Positions 1 to 5,265 of a DNA stretch of 9,754 nucleotides are shown here, piece by piece (position 1 is the stretch's first letter; each line of letters begins with the position of its first letter). Under the pieces are notes generated by a model. It did not search any database and was not told where the DNA came from. It saw nothing but the letters and a program-made list of their open reading frames with translations. The translations under genes and the position numbers were made by a program. The stretch covers positions 1 to 9,754 of the forward strand of contig CALRAY010000014.1 in the NCBI GenBank assembly GCA_943353705.1, written 5' to 3'. This stretch comes from Patescibacteria group bacterium UBA4664. GTDB lineage: Bacteria; Patescibacteriota; Saccharimonadia; CAILAD01; BJGX01.

Positions 1-311
1 GTCCTAAGGGGCTAATGCCATCACCTAAAAATGGTACTATTACTGCCGACACCGCTAAAGCTACAGCAGAATTCAAGAAGGGCAAAGTTGAAATAAAAAA
101 TGACGCCAATGGCGTAATTCATGTTGCTTTTGGTAAAGTCAGCTTCAAGACGGAGGATTTATACGCCAACGTTAAGGCAGTCGTAAAGGCTTTATCTGTA
201 TCTAAGCCCAGTGGAGTAAAGGGTGTATTTATTAAAAATATGTTCATTAATTCTAGTATGAGCCCAAGCATTAGAATAGATCAAAACGAAGCATTAAAAG
301 AATCTAAATAA
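1..311 (+). CDS. rplA: Ribosomal protein L1, C-terminal part (5' end outside window)
   Basis: This is the last ~103 codons of 50S protein L1, which binds 23S rRNA at the mobile L1 stalk and commonly represses its own operon. The reading frame is open from the window edge: the codons before the first ATG (position 15) read P-K-G-L, so the sequence is GPKGLMPSPKNGT, the L1 signature normally seen as GPRGLMPNPKxGT. Further on, the stretch around NDANGVIHVAFGKVSF and the KPSGVKGVFIK segment match the family, and the end fits a complete L1 C-terminus. The ATG at 15 is therefore internal, not a start. A hairpin terminator follows within 10 nt. In most bacteria rplJ comes next; here a five-gene metabolic block intervenes. 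Confidence 0.95.
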   Translation, partial: PKGLMPSPKNGTITADTAKATAEFKKGKVEIKNDANGVIHVAFGKVSFKTEDLYANVKAVVKALSVSKPSGVKGVFIKNMFINSSMSPSIRIDQNEALKESK

Positions 312-320
312 TACAAAAAT

Positions 321-358
321 AAAATAATAACACCCTAGATAAGGGTGTTATTATTTTT
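321..358 (+). terminator. Rho-independent terminator after rplA
   Basis: A perfect 16-bp stem pairs 321-336 with 342-357 around a 5-nt loop (AGATA). The stem has a GC-rich tip (CACCCT/AGGGTG) and an A-rich left / T-rich right base, giving a U-run in the RNA. Because the left base is A-rich, the hairpin could also work in the minus direction. It closes the rplA transcript and separates it from the next block. Confidence 0.88.
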
Positions 359-386
359 GTGCTTTATTTAATTATGAAGAGTAGGG

Positions 387-392
387 TATTAT
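387..392 (+). promoter_or_regulatory. Candidate -10 box for the nucleotidyltransferase/deaminase operon
   Basis: TATTAT (387-392) lies just downstream of the rplA terminator and 34 nt before the GTG start at 426. A start site near 399 would leave a ~27-nt leader containing the GGAGG at 417-421. No convincing -35 or TGn extension is visible, so this rests on position and one hexamer. Confidence 0.4.
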
Positions 393-425
393 ATAGTTAT
401 TCGTTCCTAGACATATGGAGGCAGT

Positions 426-974
426 GTGCCGATAGATTTCGGTTATTTCTCGCTAGATTCAAATTTCAGCTCTAGATTCTACCCTGATTATGAAATTTTA
501 CAAAAACAGGTTAATCATTTGAAGGGAGTTGGGGCTAAAATAGTACTGACATCTGGTTCCTTCGATCTTTTTCATATCGGACACGCGCTCTATCTTGAAA
601 AAGCTAAGCAGTGTGGTGACATTCTGATTGTTGGGGTTGATGATGACGACAAAATCCGCGCCCGCAAAGGCGATGGAAGGCCCGTAAACCCTCAAATTGA
701 GCGGTTGCAAATTCTTTCGCATTTGCGCTATGTAGATATAATTACTCTCAAATACGGCAAAGATCCAAAGTGGGAGCTGATTAAGTTAATTAAGCCAGAT
801 TTGTTAGTTGCAACAGTCGACAATTACACCAGTGAAGAGATTTCTGAGCTAGAGCAATCTTATTGCTCAGAAGTAGTAGTCTTGACCAGACAGGCTGAGA
901 CCTCGACAAGCGCGAAGGTGCGAAAGATGAATCTCAAAAATGCTAAAAATATATCCGATAAGGATATTGTCTGA
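426..974 (+). CDS. Cytidylyltransferase-like nucleotidyltransferase (HIGH superfamily), substrate unknown
   Basis: This 182-residue protein belongs to the cytidylyltransferase-like / RfaE C-terminal family, whose members transfer a nucleotide from CTP or ATP to a phosphorylated substrate with release of pyrophosphate. Visible motifs: the first strand and nucleotide-binding motif SGSFDLFHIGHALYL (HIGH at residues 50-53), GDILIVGVDDD (64-74), the RxRKGxxRPVNPxxER block (78-93), and a C-terminal TSTSAKVRK motif (159-167) equivalent to the ISTTxI/R loop. The first ~37 residues precede the catalytic fold and are not recognisable. The start is GTG; GGAGG at 417-421 leaves only 4 nt of spacing, which is short, but no better in-frame start is seen. 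The stop TGA overlaps the next ATG (TGATG), so the two are translationally coupled. The substrate cannot be told from sequence. Confidence 0.85.
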   Translation: MPIDFGYFSLDSNFSSRFYPDYEILQKQVNHLKGVGAKIVLTSGSFDLFHIGHALYLEKAKQCGDILIVGVDDDDKIRARKGDGRPVNPQIERLQILSHLRYVDIITLKYGKDPKWELIKLIKPDLLVATVDNYTSEEISELEQSYCSEVVVLTRQAETSTSAKVRKMNLKNAKNISDKDIV

Positions 975-1807
975 TGCTGGCGCTGATTCTGTACATGCCA
1001 GTCCTACATAACGGCTATATGAACCTTTTTGGTTCCATCGGCGAAGTTGATGAGATATTTATCATTAATAGTGAGTGGGCTTTGCAATTACAGCCAACAC
1101 TTAAAAAAGACATTCGAGCATTACAGTCATCGCAGATGGTTGATATTTTATCAAATACTAATCTATTAAATAGCAAAGTTAGTGAGCTCAAGGAAATCAG
1201 TCAGCTGGCTAGCTTTGATAGTTTTGTTTTAGCTGATGATGAAATTTCAAGGTATTTCGCAGAGCATTACCTTGACTTTAGGATGGTAAAATTTTTACCA
1301 ATTTTTCTGCGCTGGGATAGAAGCAGCTCCACTCACGATAACGATGTTTATGAATCATTTTCGGTGAGCCGAGAAGAAACTGATATCAAGCTACTTGCTA
1401 GCTGTCGTGCTAAGGCATTAGAAAGCGCTGATTGGTGGAGGCAGGTTGGTGGCTGTGTGGTTAAGAATGGCAATCTAATATTGCCACCGATCCACAACAC
1501 GCATGTCCCTAGTCCGCTACAGCCATATTATGATGGCGACCCAAGGGCTGACTTTCATAAGGGCCAGCGTATCGAATTGGGCACAGCCATGCACGTTGAG
1601 CTTAACCTAATTGCTACAGCAGCTTCAATTGGCTTGAGTCTATCTGGCTCATATCTTTATGTGACAACCTTTCCTTGCCCTTGGTGTGCTAAGGCGATTG
1701 CATATTCAGGTATTAGCCGAGTATATTTTGATGAAGGCTATTCAGTATTAGATGCCCAGTCAATTCTAGAATCTAATGATGTTAAAATCATTAGAATTAT
1801 AAAATAA
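974..1807 (+). CDS. dCMP deaminase-like protein with an extra N-terminal Rossmann-like domain
   Basis: The C-terminal half (about residues 130-277) is a zinc-dependent deoxycytidylate deaminase-type domain. HVE at 207-209 supplies the zinc His and the catalytic Glu (family form H[AV]E), and PCPWC at 234-238 supplies the two zinc cysteines. The neighbouring YVTTFPCPWCAKAI and GISRVYFDEGYS segments fit the dCMP deaminase family, which makes dUMP for thymidylate synthase. Residues 1-115 are extra: a strand, then LHNGYMNLF (11-19) and VDEIFIIN (25-32), resembling the beginning of a nucleotidyltransferase fold whose HxGH motif has decayed to HNGY. AAGGA at 960-964, 9 nt before the ATG, and the TGATG overlap support this start and coupling to the upstream transferase. 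Exact deaminase substrate (dCMP or a related cytosine nucleotide) is inferred from family and from the thyA neighbour. Confidence 0.82.
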   Translation: MLALILYMPVLHNGYMNLFGSIGEVDEIFIINSEWALQLQPTLKKDIRALQSSQMVDILSNTNLLNSKVSELKEISQLASFDSFVLADDEISRYFAEHYLDFRMVKFLPIFLRWDRSSSTHDNDVYESFSVSREETDIKLLASCRAKALESADWWRQVGGCVVKNGNLILPPIHNTHVPSPLQPYYDGDPRADFHKGQRIELGTAMHVELNLIATAASIGLSLSGSYLYVTTFPCPWCAKAIAYSGISRVYFDEGYSVLDAQSILESNDVKIIRIIK

Positions 1808-1850
1808 AAGCCCCCAGGGGCCTACTATATTAGTAGGTCTCCGGGGGCTT
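1808..1850. terminator. Shared hairpin terminator between convergent genes
   Basis: Outer arms 1808-1815 and 1843-1850 (AAGCCCCC/GGGGGCTT, 8 bp) and inner arms 1821-1827 and 1831-1837 (CCTACTA/TAGTAGG, 7 bp, loop TAT) form one long hairpin. The middle (1816-1820 with 1838-1842) pairs through two G-C and two G-U pairs plus one A-C mismatch in the plus-strand RNA. The plus-strand copy starts right after the deaminase stop. On the minus strand the hairpin is followed by CTTTTATTTTATAA, a U-rich tail, so it is a better terminator for the DHFR-HIT transcript. The hairpin overlaps the last codons and stop of that gene. Confidence 0.75.
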
Positions 1851-2828
1851 GTTCTGTCTCGGCTTATTGCTCATACTGAACTTAATTGGGCTATGGTTAG
1901 GGCTGTATACATCCCCAACTTTAATATGTGCGTGGAGGTGATTTACGGATCCACCTACCATACTTACTGGTCCGACTCTCATCCCGACTGCGTAGTTAAA
2001 TAGTTTGTATTTATCTGCCACTGCCGCAATTACAATTCCATACTCAGACTGAGCTGCTTCGCTAAGTCTAGAGAAGTGAACTGTATGCTCCTTGCTAATA
2101 ATGAGCAGATCGATAACTGTTCCTTTATAGGGATTATCGTTAGAGGTAACGACCCAGTTTTCGAACTGCAACTTGTTATCGACTGGCGCATCGTGATACC
2201 ACTCAAGCCATTCGGTGCAGAAGGGGCAAATTCCAACGCTCTCAATATCCTGCATCTTTTTTGTCTGACTGGCAGACCTGGAGCTCGGATAGTAGAAGAC
2301 ACTTTCTACTACATTACCTTTTTTGCGACGTTTGTATCGCAAAAAAGCTAGGTCGTATGAATTTGAGTCTTGAGCATCTAGTCTTTCAGTTTCTACTAGC
2401 TCCCAATCCTCAGGGGAAGTAAAAGGAAAATACCTATCTCCCTCAAAATCATGATTAATAAGTGTCACGTAAAGTTCTTCAACCTTTGGGTCTGAAATTG
2501 CTTCTGCATAAACTGACGATCCGCCGATTACAAAAACTTTGCACGAATCTCTGTTTGCCAGCTCAAGTGCTAGAACAATTGCATCTTCGTAATTATTTCT
2601 ATAGTAAAGATTCTCGCTGTCTTCCAGGTTCTCTTTACCAGTAATAACTACATTGATACGATTCGGGAGCGGCTTCCCGATAGATTCATAGGTTGCCCGC
2701 CCCATAACAACAACATGTCCTGTGGTGATTTGTTTAAACCGCTTCATATCCGCTGGGATGTTCCACGGCAAATCTCCAGACTTGCCAATTACTCTTTGCT
2801 TGTCTCGCGCAACAATGATACTTATCAT
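1830..2828 (-). CDS. folA: Dihydrofolate reductase fused to a HIT-family domain
   Basis: This single 332-codon frame encodes two domains. Residues 1-168 are DHFR, which reduces dihydrofolate to tetrahydrofolate with NADPH. Its motifs are IGKSGDLPWNIPADMKRF (14-31) with W22 and the folate-binding D27, VVMGRATYESIGKPLPNR (40-57), and VFVIGGSSVYAEA (98-110). After a charged linker (~168-195), residues ~197-305 form a HIT-type domain: CPFC at 201-204, a central segment ending DLLIISKEHTVHFSRL (240-255), and the histidine triad HLHAHIKV (H297, H299, H301), where the middle His would be nucleotidylated in catalysis. HIT proteins hydrolyse or transfer nucleotides from phosphoanhydride or phosphoramidate conjugates; the substrate here is unknown. 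The ATG overlaps the thyA stop (ATGA), so it is coupled to thyA. Both domains have their key residues, so neither looks decayed. Confidence 0.92.
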   Translation of the reverse strand: MISIIVARDKQRVIGKSGDLPWNIPADMKRFKQITTGHVVVMGRATYESIGKPLPNRINVVITGKENLEDSENLYYRNNYEDAIVLALELANRDSCKVFVIGGSSVYAEAISDPKVEELYVTLINHDFEGDRYFPFTSPEDWELVETERLDAQDSNSYDLAFLRYKRRKKGNVVESVFYYPSSRSASQTKKMQDIESVGICPFCTEWLEWYHDAPVDNKLQFENWVVTSNDNPYKGTVIDLLIISKEHTVHFSRLSEAAQSEYGIVIAAVADKYKLFNYAVGMRVGPVSMVGGSVNHLHAHIKVGDVYSPNHSPIKFSMSNKPRQNKPPETY

Positions 2829-3724
2829 ATTGCCACCGGTATACCTTTCATTGCTTGATGTGGGTAATACTCATGAAGCTCAAAGTGTTCTGATCTAAAG
2901 TCATGAATATTTTTAATCAACTTGCCTTGCTCGGTAATTTCTACTCTAGGTAGGCTCATGTCAGAACGATTAACCATTTGCCATGCCGCATCTGCTTGGT
3001 CCTCGTAGATATGTGCATCGACAATGTAATGAATGTAATCCCCAGCTTGATAGCCGGTAATCTGCTCGAGCATTAGCAACAGGGCGGCATACTGAACCAT
3101 ATTGGAAGGTACTCCAATCGGAACATCGCCGGAACGTTGCATATGATGCAAATGAATTTTATTATTCATAATTCGTACTTGAAGCCAACCGTGACATGGT
3201 GCAATTGTTGCTTTATTAATGCGACCTGAGTCGCGCGCAAGTAGTGCGCCATTCCAGGGGCTAACGATATGCGTTCGGTCTCCTGGAGATTCTGCTATCT
3301 GGCAAACTAGATGCTCAAATTGATTGTAGCTTGCACCGTTTCTATCGGGCCAATCATGGAATGACCCTCCATAGCTACCAGGCCCAAGATCACCTGCTGA
3401 AAGCCCGCGCTTGGAGCATTTTTCTTCGGTAGCCCAAGGCCCCCACCAGCTGCAACCAAATTCTTCGAATTCAGCAAGCGTAGTGGCACCATTAATAAAG
3501 GCACATAGTTCGCCAATGGCTCCCTTCCAAAATCCTTCAATATTTCTATTAGTAATACAAGGGAAGCCGTTTTCAAGTTTGAATCTCATCTGAGGAGCTC
3601 CAAATAATGTTATAGCGACCGGCCCTTGTCTAGAGGGGACACGTTCGCCTTTTGTCAAAATGCTATAAAGAAGTTCGCGGTATTGTCCATCCGGCTCTCT
3701 TGCTTCATATGGTAAATACTTCAT
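2825..3724 (-). CDS. thyA: Thymidylate synthase ThyA
   Basis: This 299-residue protein converts dUMP to dTMP with methylene-tetrahydrofolate, giving dihydrofolate. Evidence: FGAPQMRFKLENGFPCIT (41-58) at the N-terminus; the nucleophile in APCHGWLQ (C177); the phosphate and base contacts RSGD (197-200) and VPSNMVQYA with N208; DAHIYED (236-242), the sugar-contacting H-x-Y; and the C-terminal end PVAI, as in canonical ThyA. N208 is the residue that favours uracil over cytosine; dCMP hydroxymethylases of the same fold carry Asp there. The LGPGSYGGSFHDW segment (113-125) replaces the usual LGPVYGxQWRxW, so the protein is divergent. The start at 3724 is set by AGGAGG (3731-3736) 6 nt upstream; in-frame codons further upstream run across the promoter. 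The stop overlaps the DHFR-HIT ATG. Confidence 0.94.
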   Translation of the reverse strand: MKYLPYEAREPDGQYRELLYSILTKGERVPSRQGPVAITLFGAPQMRFKLENGFPCITNRNIEGFWKGAIGELCAFINGATTLAEFEEFGCSWWGPWATEEKCSKRGLSAGDLGPGSYGGSFHDWPDRNGASYNQFEHLVCQIAESPGDRTHIVSPWNGALLARDSGRINKATIAPCHGWLQVRIMNNKIHLHHMQRSGDVPIGVPSNMVQYAALLLMLEQITGYQAGDYIHYIVDAHIYEDQADAAWQMVNRSDMSLPRVEITEQGKLIKNIHDFRSEHFELHEYYPHQAMKGIPVAI

Positions 3725-3730
3725 GCCAAA

Positions 3731-3736
3731 CCTCCT
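3731..3736 (-). promoter_or_regulatory. Ribosome binding site fixing the thyA start
   Basis: On the minus strand AGGAGG is followed by TTTGGC and ATG (3724). The full consensus at 6-nt spacing selects this Met over an ATG 46 codons further upstream in the same frame. Confidence 0.85.
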
Positions 3737-3761
3737 AGGTTTCTCGGCTCTACCAGGCCAA

Positions 3762-3790
3762 ATTATAACATCAGTATCACTGAGTGTATA
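3762..3790 (-). promoter_or_regulatory. Promoter of the thyA / DHFR-HIT operon
   Basis: Reading the minus strand, TATACA (3790-3785, 4 of 6 to the -35 consensus), a 17-nt spacer, then TATAAT (3767-3762) preceded by TGT, making an extended -10. A start near 3755 gives a ~30-nt leader with the AGGAGG ribosome binding site. It faces away from the glyA promoter, whose -10 is 30 bp away. Confidence 0.75.
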
Positions 3791-3791
3791 C
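3774..3791. promoter_or_regulatory. Dyad between divergent promoters, candidate operator
   Basis: GTATCACT (3774-3781), one central G, then AGTGTATAC (3783-3791) form an inverted repeat that is perfect except for one unpaired T (3787). It covers the -35 positions of both the thyA and glyA promoters, where a dimeric regulator could control both. No regulator gene is in the window, and chance cannot be excluded for a repeat of this length. Confidence 0.35.
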
Positions 3792-3793
3792 AA

Positions 3794-3802
3794 TGGTATA
3801 AT
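3794..3802 (+). promoter_or_regulatory. Extended -10 promoter of glyA, probably leaderless
   Basis: TGG followed by a perfect TATAAT (3797-3802) forms an extended -10. The -35 position (GTATCA, 3774-3779, 17-nt spacer) is weak, as is common with TGn promoters. The expected start site, 6-8 nt after the hexamer, falls at about 3809-3810, on the A of the glyA ATG. There is no Shine-Dalgarno sequence between the box and the ATG. Confidence 0.75.
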
Positions 3803-3809
3803 TAAACTT

Positions 3810-5063
3810 ATGAATGAAATATCGCGACTCACCCAGCAAGAATTATCCAGGCAAAGGAACACCTTAAACCTAATTGCCTCAGAGAACTACCCCAGCCCTA
3901 AGGTCCTAAGTCTGCTTGGCTCGGCTTGGAATAATAAATATGCCGAAGGTTATCCTGGTAAAAGATACTACGCCGGTAATGTTAATGCTGATATGCTGGA
4001 AGAATTTGTTATAGATAAAGCACTAGAAGTATTTAATGCTAAATCTGAATATGGAGTTAATGTGCAGGTATTGTCGGGTAGCCCAGCTAATGCAATGGTG
4101 TATTTTTCAGTCTTAGAGCCAGGTGATATGGTACTTAGCCTAGACTTGGGCAGTGGTGGCCACTTAAGTCACCTTCACTCAACAAGTGCCTACAGAAAGT
4201 TCTTTAAACACTCAACCTATACTGTTAAAGAGGGCCGTAGCGGATACGAATTAGATATCGATGACTTCAAGAATAAAATAGAACTGGTTAACCCGAGATT
4301 GGTAATCATAGGATTTTCTTCTTACACTAGAAAGTATGACTTCGCAGAGTTTTGCAAAATAGCCCATTCTAATGGTTCATTGGTTTTAGCTGATATATCG
4401 CATATTAGTGGGCTGGTGGCGAGTGGCAACCACAGCAGTCCCTTTCAGGCGGATGATTCAGGTGCTGATTTTGTTACAACTACGACCCATAAAACTTTGC
4501 GCGGTCCACGTTCAGCTCTATTGTTCGCTAAAAATCAGTATATGGATGCCATTAATAAGACTATCTTTCCGGGCACAAGCGGTGGGCCACACTTAAACCA
4601 AATTGCTGCAGTTGGCCAAGCCCTCTTGGAGGTTCTAGGGGAGGACAGCTACCCTGATAAGATTGCATTTAATCGTTATATTGAAGCGGTTTTAAACAAT
4701 GCTAAGGCACTAGAGGACGGATTGGTAGAGGAGGGGATAGAAATCGTCAGTAAGACCCAAAATCACATCGTACTGGCTAAATTATCAGATAATCACAATA
4801 GCCTTGAAGTGCAAGATTTCTTGGAAAAGTCAGGAATAATCACTAATCGCAATTCCGTGCCTAACGATAATAGGTCAGCATGGTCTCCAGGCGGATTGCG
4901 CCTCGGGACAGCTGCCCTTACTAGCAGGGGCTTGAATATAGAGAACGCCAATACTCTCGGTCGACTTATCGGCAGCTCAATAAAATCAAACAAGGCCAAT
5001 AAATTGCGCGACTTTAGTAAAAATCTTGTGAAAGATTTGGCATGGTGGTACGAAGAATCGTAG
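3810..5063 (+). CDS. glyA: Serine hydroxymethyltransferase
   Basis: This 417-residue PLP enzyme interconverts serine plus tetrahydrofolate with glycine plus 5,10-methylene-tetrahydrofolate, the one-carbon donor for ThyA next door. Motifs: LNLIASENYPSP (19-30), YAEGYPGKRYYAG (44-56) from the active site, GGHLSH (116-121), the PLP-contacting LADISHISGLVASG (192-205, D195 and H198), the Schiff-base lysine in TTTTHKTLRGPR (K228), FPGTSGGPH, and the RLGTAALTSRG segment near the C-terminus. Length and motif order fit a full GlyA. The frame is open further upstream, but the sequence there is promoter; M-N-E-I-S at 3810 aligns with family N-termini and lies at the predicted transcription start. The gene is divergent from thyA and has only a weak hairpin after it. 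Confidence 0.94.
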   Translation: MNEISRLTQQELSRQRNTLNLIASENYPSPKVLSLLGSAWNNKYAEGYPGKRYYAGNVNADMLEEFVIDKALEVFNAKSEYGVNVQVLSGSPANAMVYFSVLEPGDMVLSLDLGSGGHLSHLHSTSAYRKFFKHSTYTVKEGRSGYELDIDDFKNKIELVNPRLVIIGFSSYTRKYDFAEFCKIAHSNGSLVLADISHISGLVASGNHSSPFQADDSGADFVTTTTHKTLRGPRSALLFAKNQYMDAINKTIFPGTSGGPHLNQIAAVGQALLEVLGEDSYPDKIAFNRYIEAVLNNAKALEDGLVEEGIEIVSKTQNHIVLAKLSDNHNSLEVQDFLEKSGIITNRNSVPNDNRSAWSPGGLRLGTAALTSRGLNIENANTLGRLIGSSIKSNKANKLRDFSKNLVKDLAWWYEES

Positions 5064-5075
5064 TAGCCAAAGCTA

Positions 5076-5104
5076 TTGCTAAAAGCTTTCTTATCTGGTA
5101 AAAT
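5076..5104 (+). promoter_or_regulatory. Promoter of the rplJ-rplL operon
   Basis: TTGCTA (5076-5081, 4 of 6), a 17-nt spacer, and TAAAAT (5099-5104) preceded by TGG, so again an extended -10. A start near 5111 would place the transcript's first bases exactly at the 5' strand of the leader helix described in the next entry, supporting both calls. Confidence 0.75.
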
Positions 5105-5110
5105 AATCTC

Positions 5111-5222
5111 GATTACCAAAGATTGTGGCTTTCGTCTAGGACGGATTAATTTGCCTCATGAGGTTATAAATCTTTATAGATTTTCAAACTTTTAAATCTT
5201 TGGTCTGACCAAAGATTTTTTG
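5111..5222 (+). ncRNA. L10-type leader RNA with terminator/antiterminator switch
   Basis: This is the untranslated leader of rplJ. The segment ACCAAAGATT occurs twice, at 5115-5124 and, as part of the terminator, shortly after 5207. The intervening AATCTTTGGT (5195-5204) can pair with either copy: with the first to form a 10-bp long-range helix closing the leader, or with the second to form the terminator. Small hairpins lie inside: CGTC/GACG (5133-5143) and AAATCT/AGATTT (5168-5183). The position before rplJ and the architecture match the known L10 leader class, in which the L10(L12)4 complex controls rplJL by transcription attenuation. The detailed match to the class consensus is not verified here. 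Confidence 0.75.
5194..5221 (+). terminator. Attenuator terminator in the rplJ leader
   Basis: A 10-bp stem, AAATCTTTGG (5194-5203) with CCAAAGATTT (5209-5218), with loop TCTGA, runs into a T-tract ending at 5221. It sits 45 nt upstream of the rplJ start with no gene before it in this transcript, so it is an attenuator, not an end-of-operon terminator. Its left arm is shared with the alternative upstream helix. Confidence 0.85.
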
Positions 5223-5254
5223 TTTGGTAATCGGCACATTAAATTTAAAGCATC

Positions 5255-5259
5255 GGAGG
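5255..5259 (+). promoter_or_regulatory. Ribosome binding site fixing the rplJ start
   Basis: GGAGG lies 6 nt before ATG 5266 (M-A-K-S-R). The in-frame ATG at 5260 directly abuts the GGAGG and cannot use it, and the upstream frame runs into the attenuator. Confidence 0.85.
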
Positions 5260-5265
5260 ATGCCT

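Noticed and set aside
15..17. ATG as the start of a short 98-residue gene
   Set aside because: The frame is open to the window edge and the preceding codons (P-K-G-L) complete the L1 signature, so the ATG is internal to rplA.
972..974. TGA read as an amino acid (alternative code of some CPR lineages)
   Set aside because: TGA here is followed at once by the overlapping start of a well-matched gene, and the thyA TGA likewise ends in PVAI, so TGA is a stop.
2825..3724. ThyA homologue acting as a dCMP hydroxymethylase for modified DNA
   Set aside because: The base-selecting residue is Asn (N208), as in dUMP enzymes, not Asp; DHFR and SHMT alongside fit dTMP synthesis.
3723..3809. Upstream in-frame extension of glyA (29 extra codons)
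   Set aside because: It overlaps the promoter and the thyA leader on the other strand and does not resemble SHMT N-termini.
3725..3862. Upstream in-frame extension of thyA (46 extra codons)
   Set aside because: The extension is unlike ThyA, runs through the divergent promoters, and lacks a ribosome binding site; AGGAGG marks the start at 3724.
5069..5089. Hairpin AAAGCT/AGCTTT after glyA as terminator
   Set aside because: Only a 6-bp stem with a 9-nt loop and no U-run, and it overlaps the -35 of the rplJ promoter; glyA transcripts may simply read into the leader attenuator.
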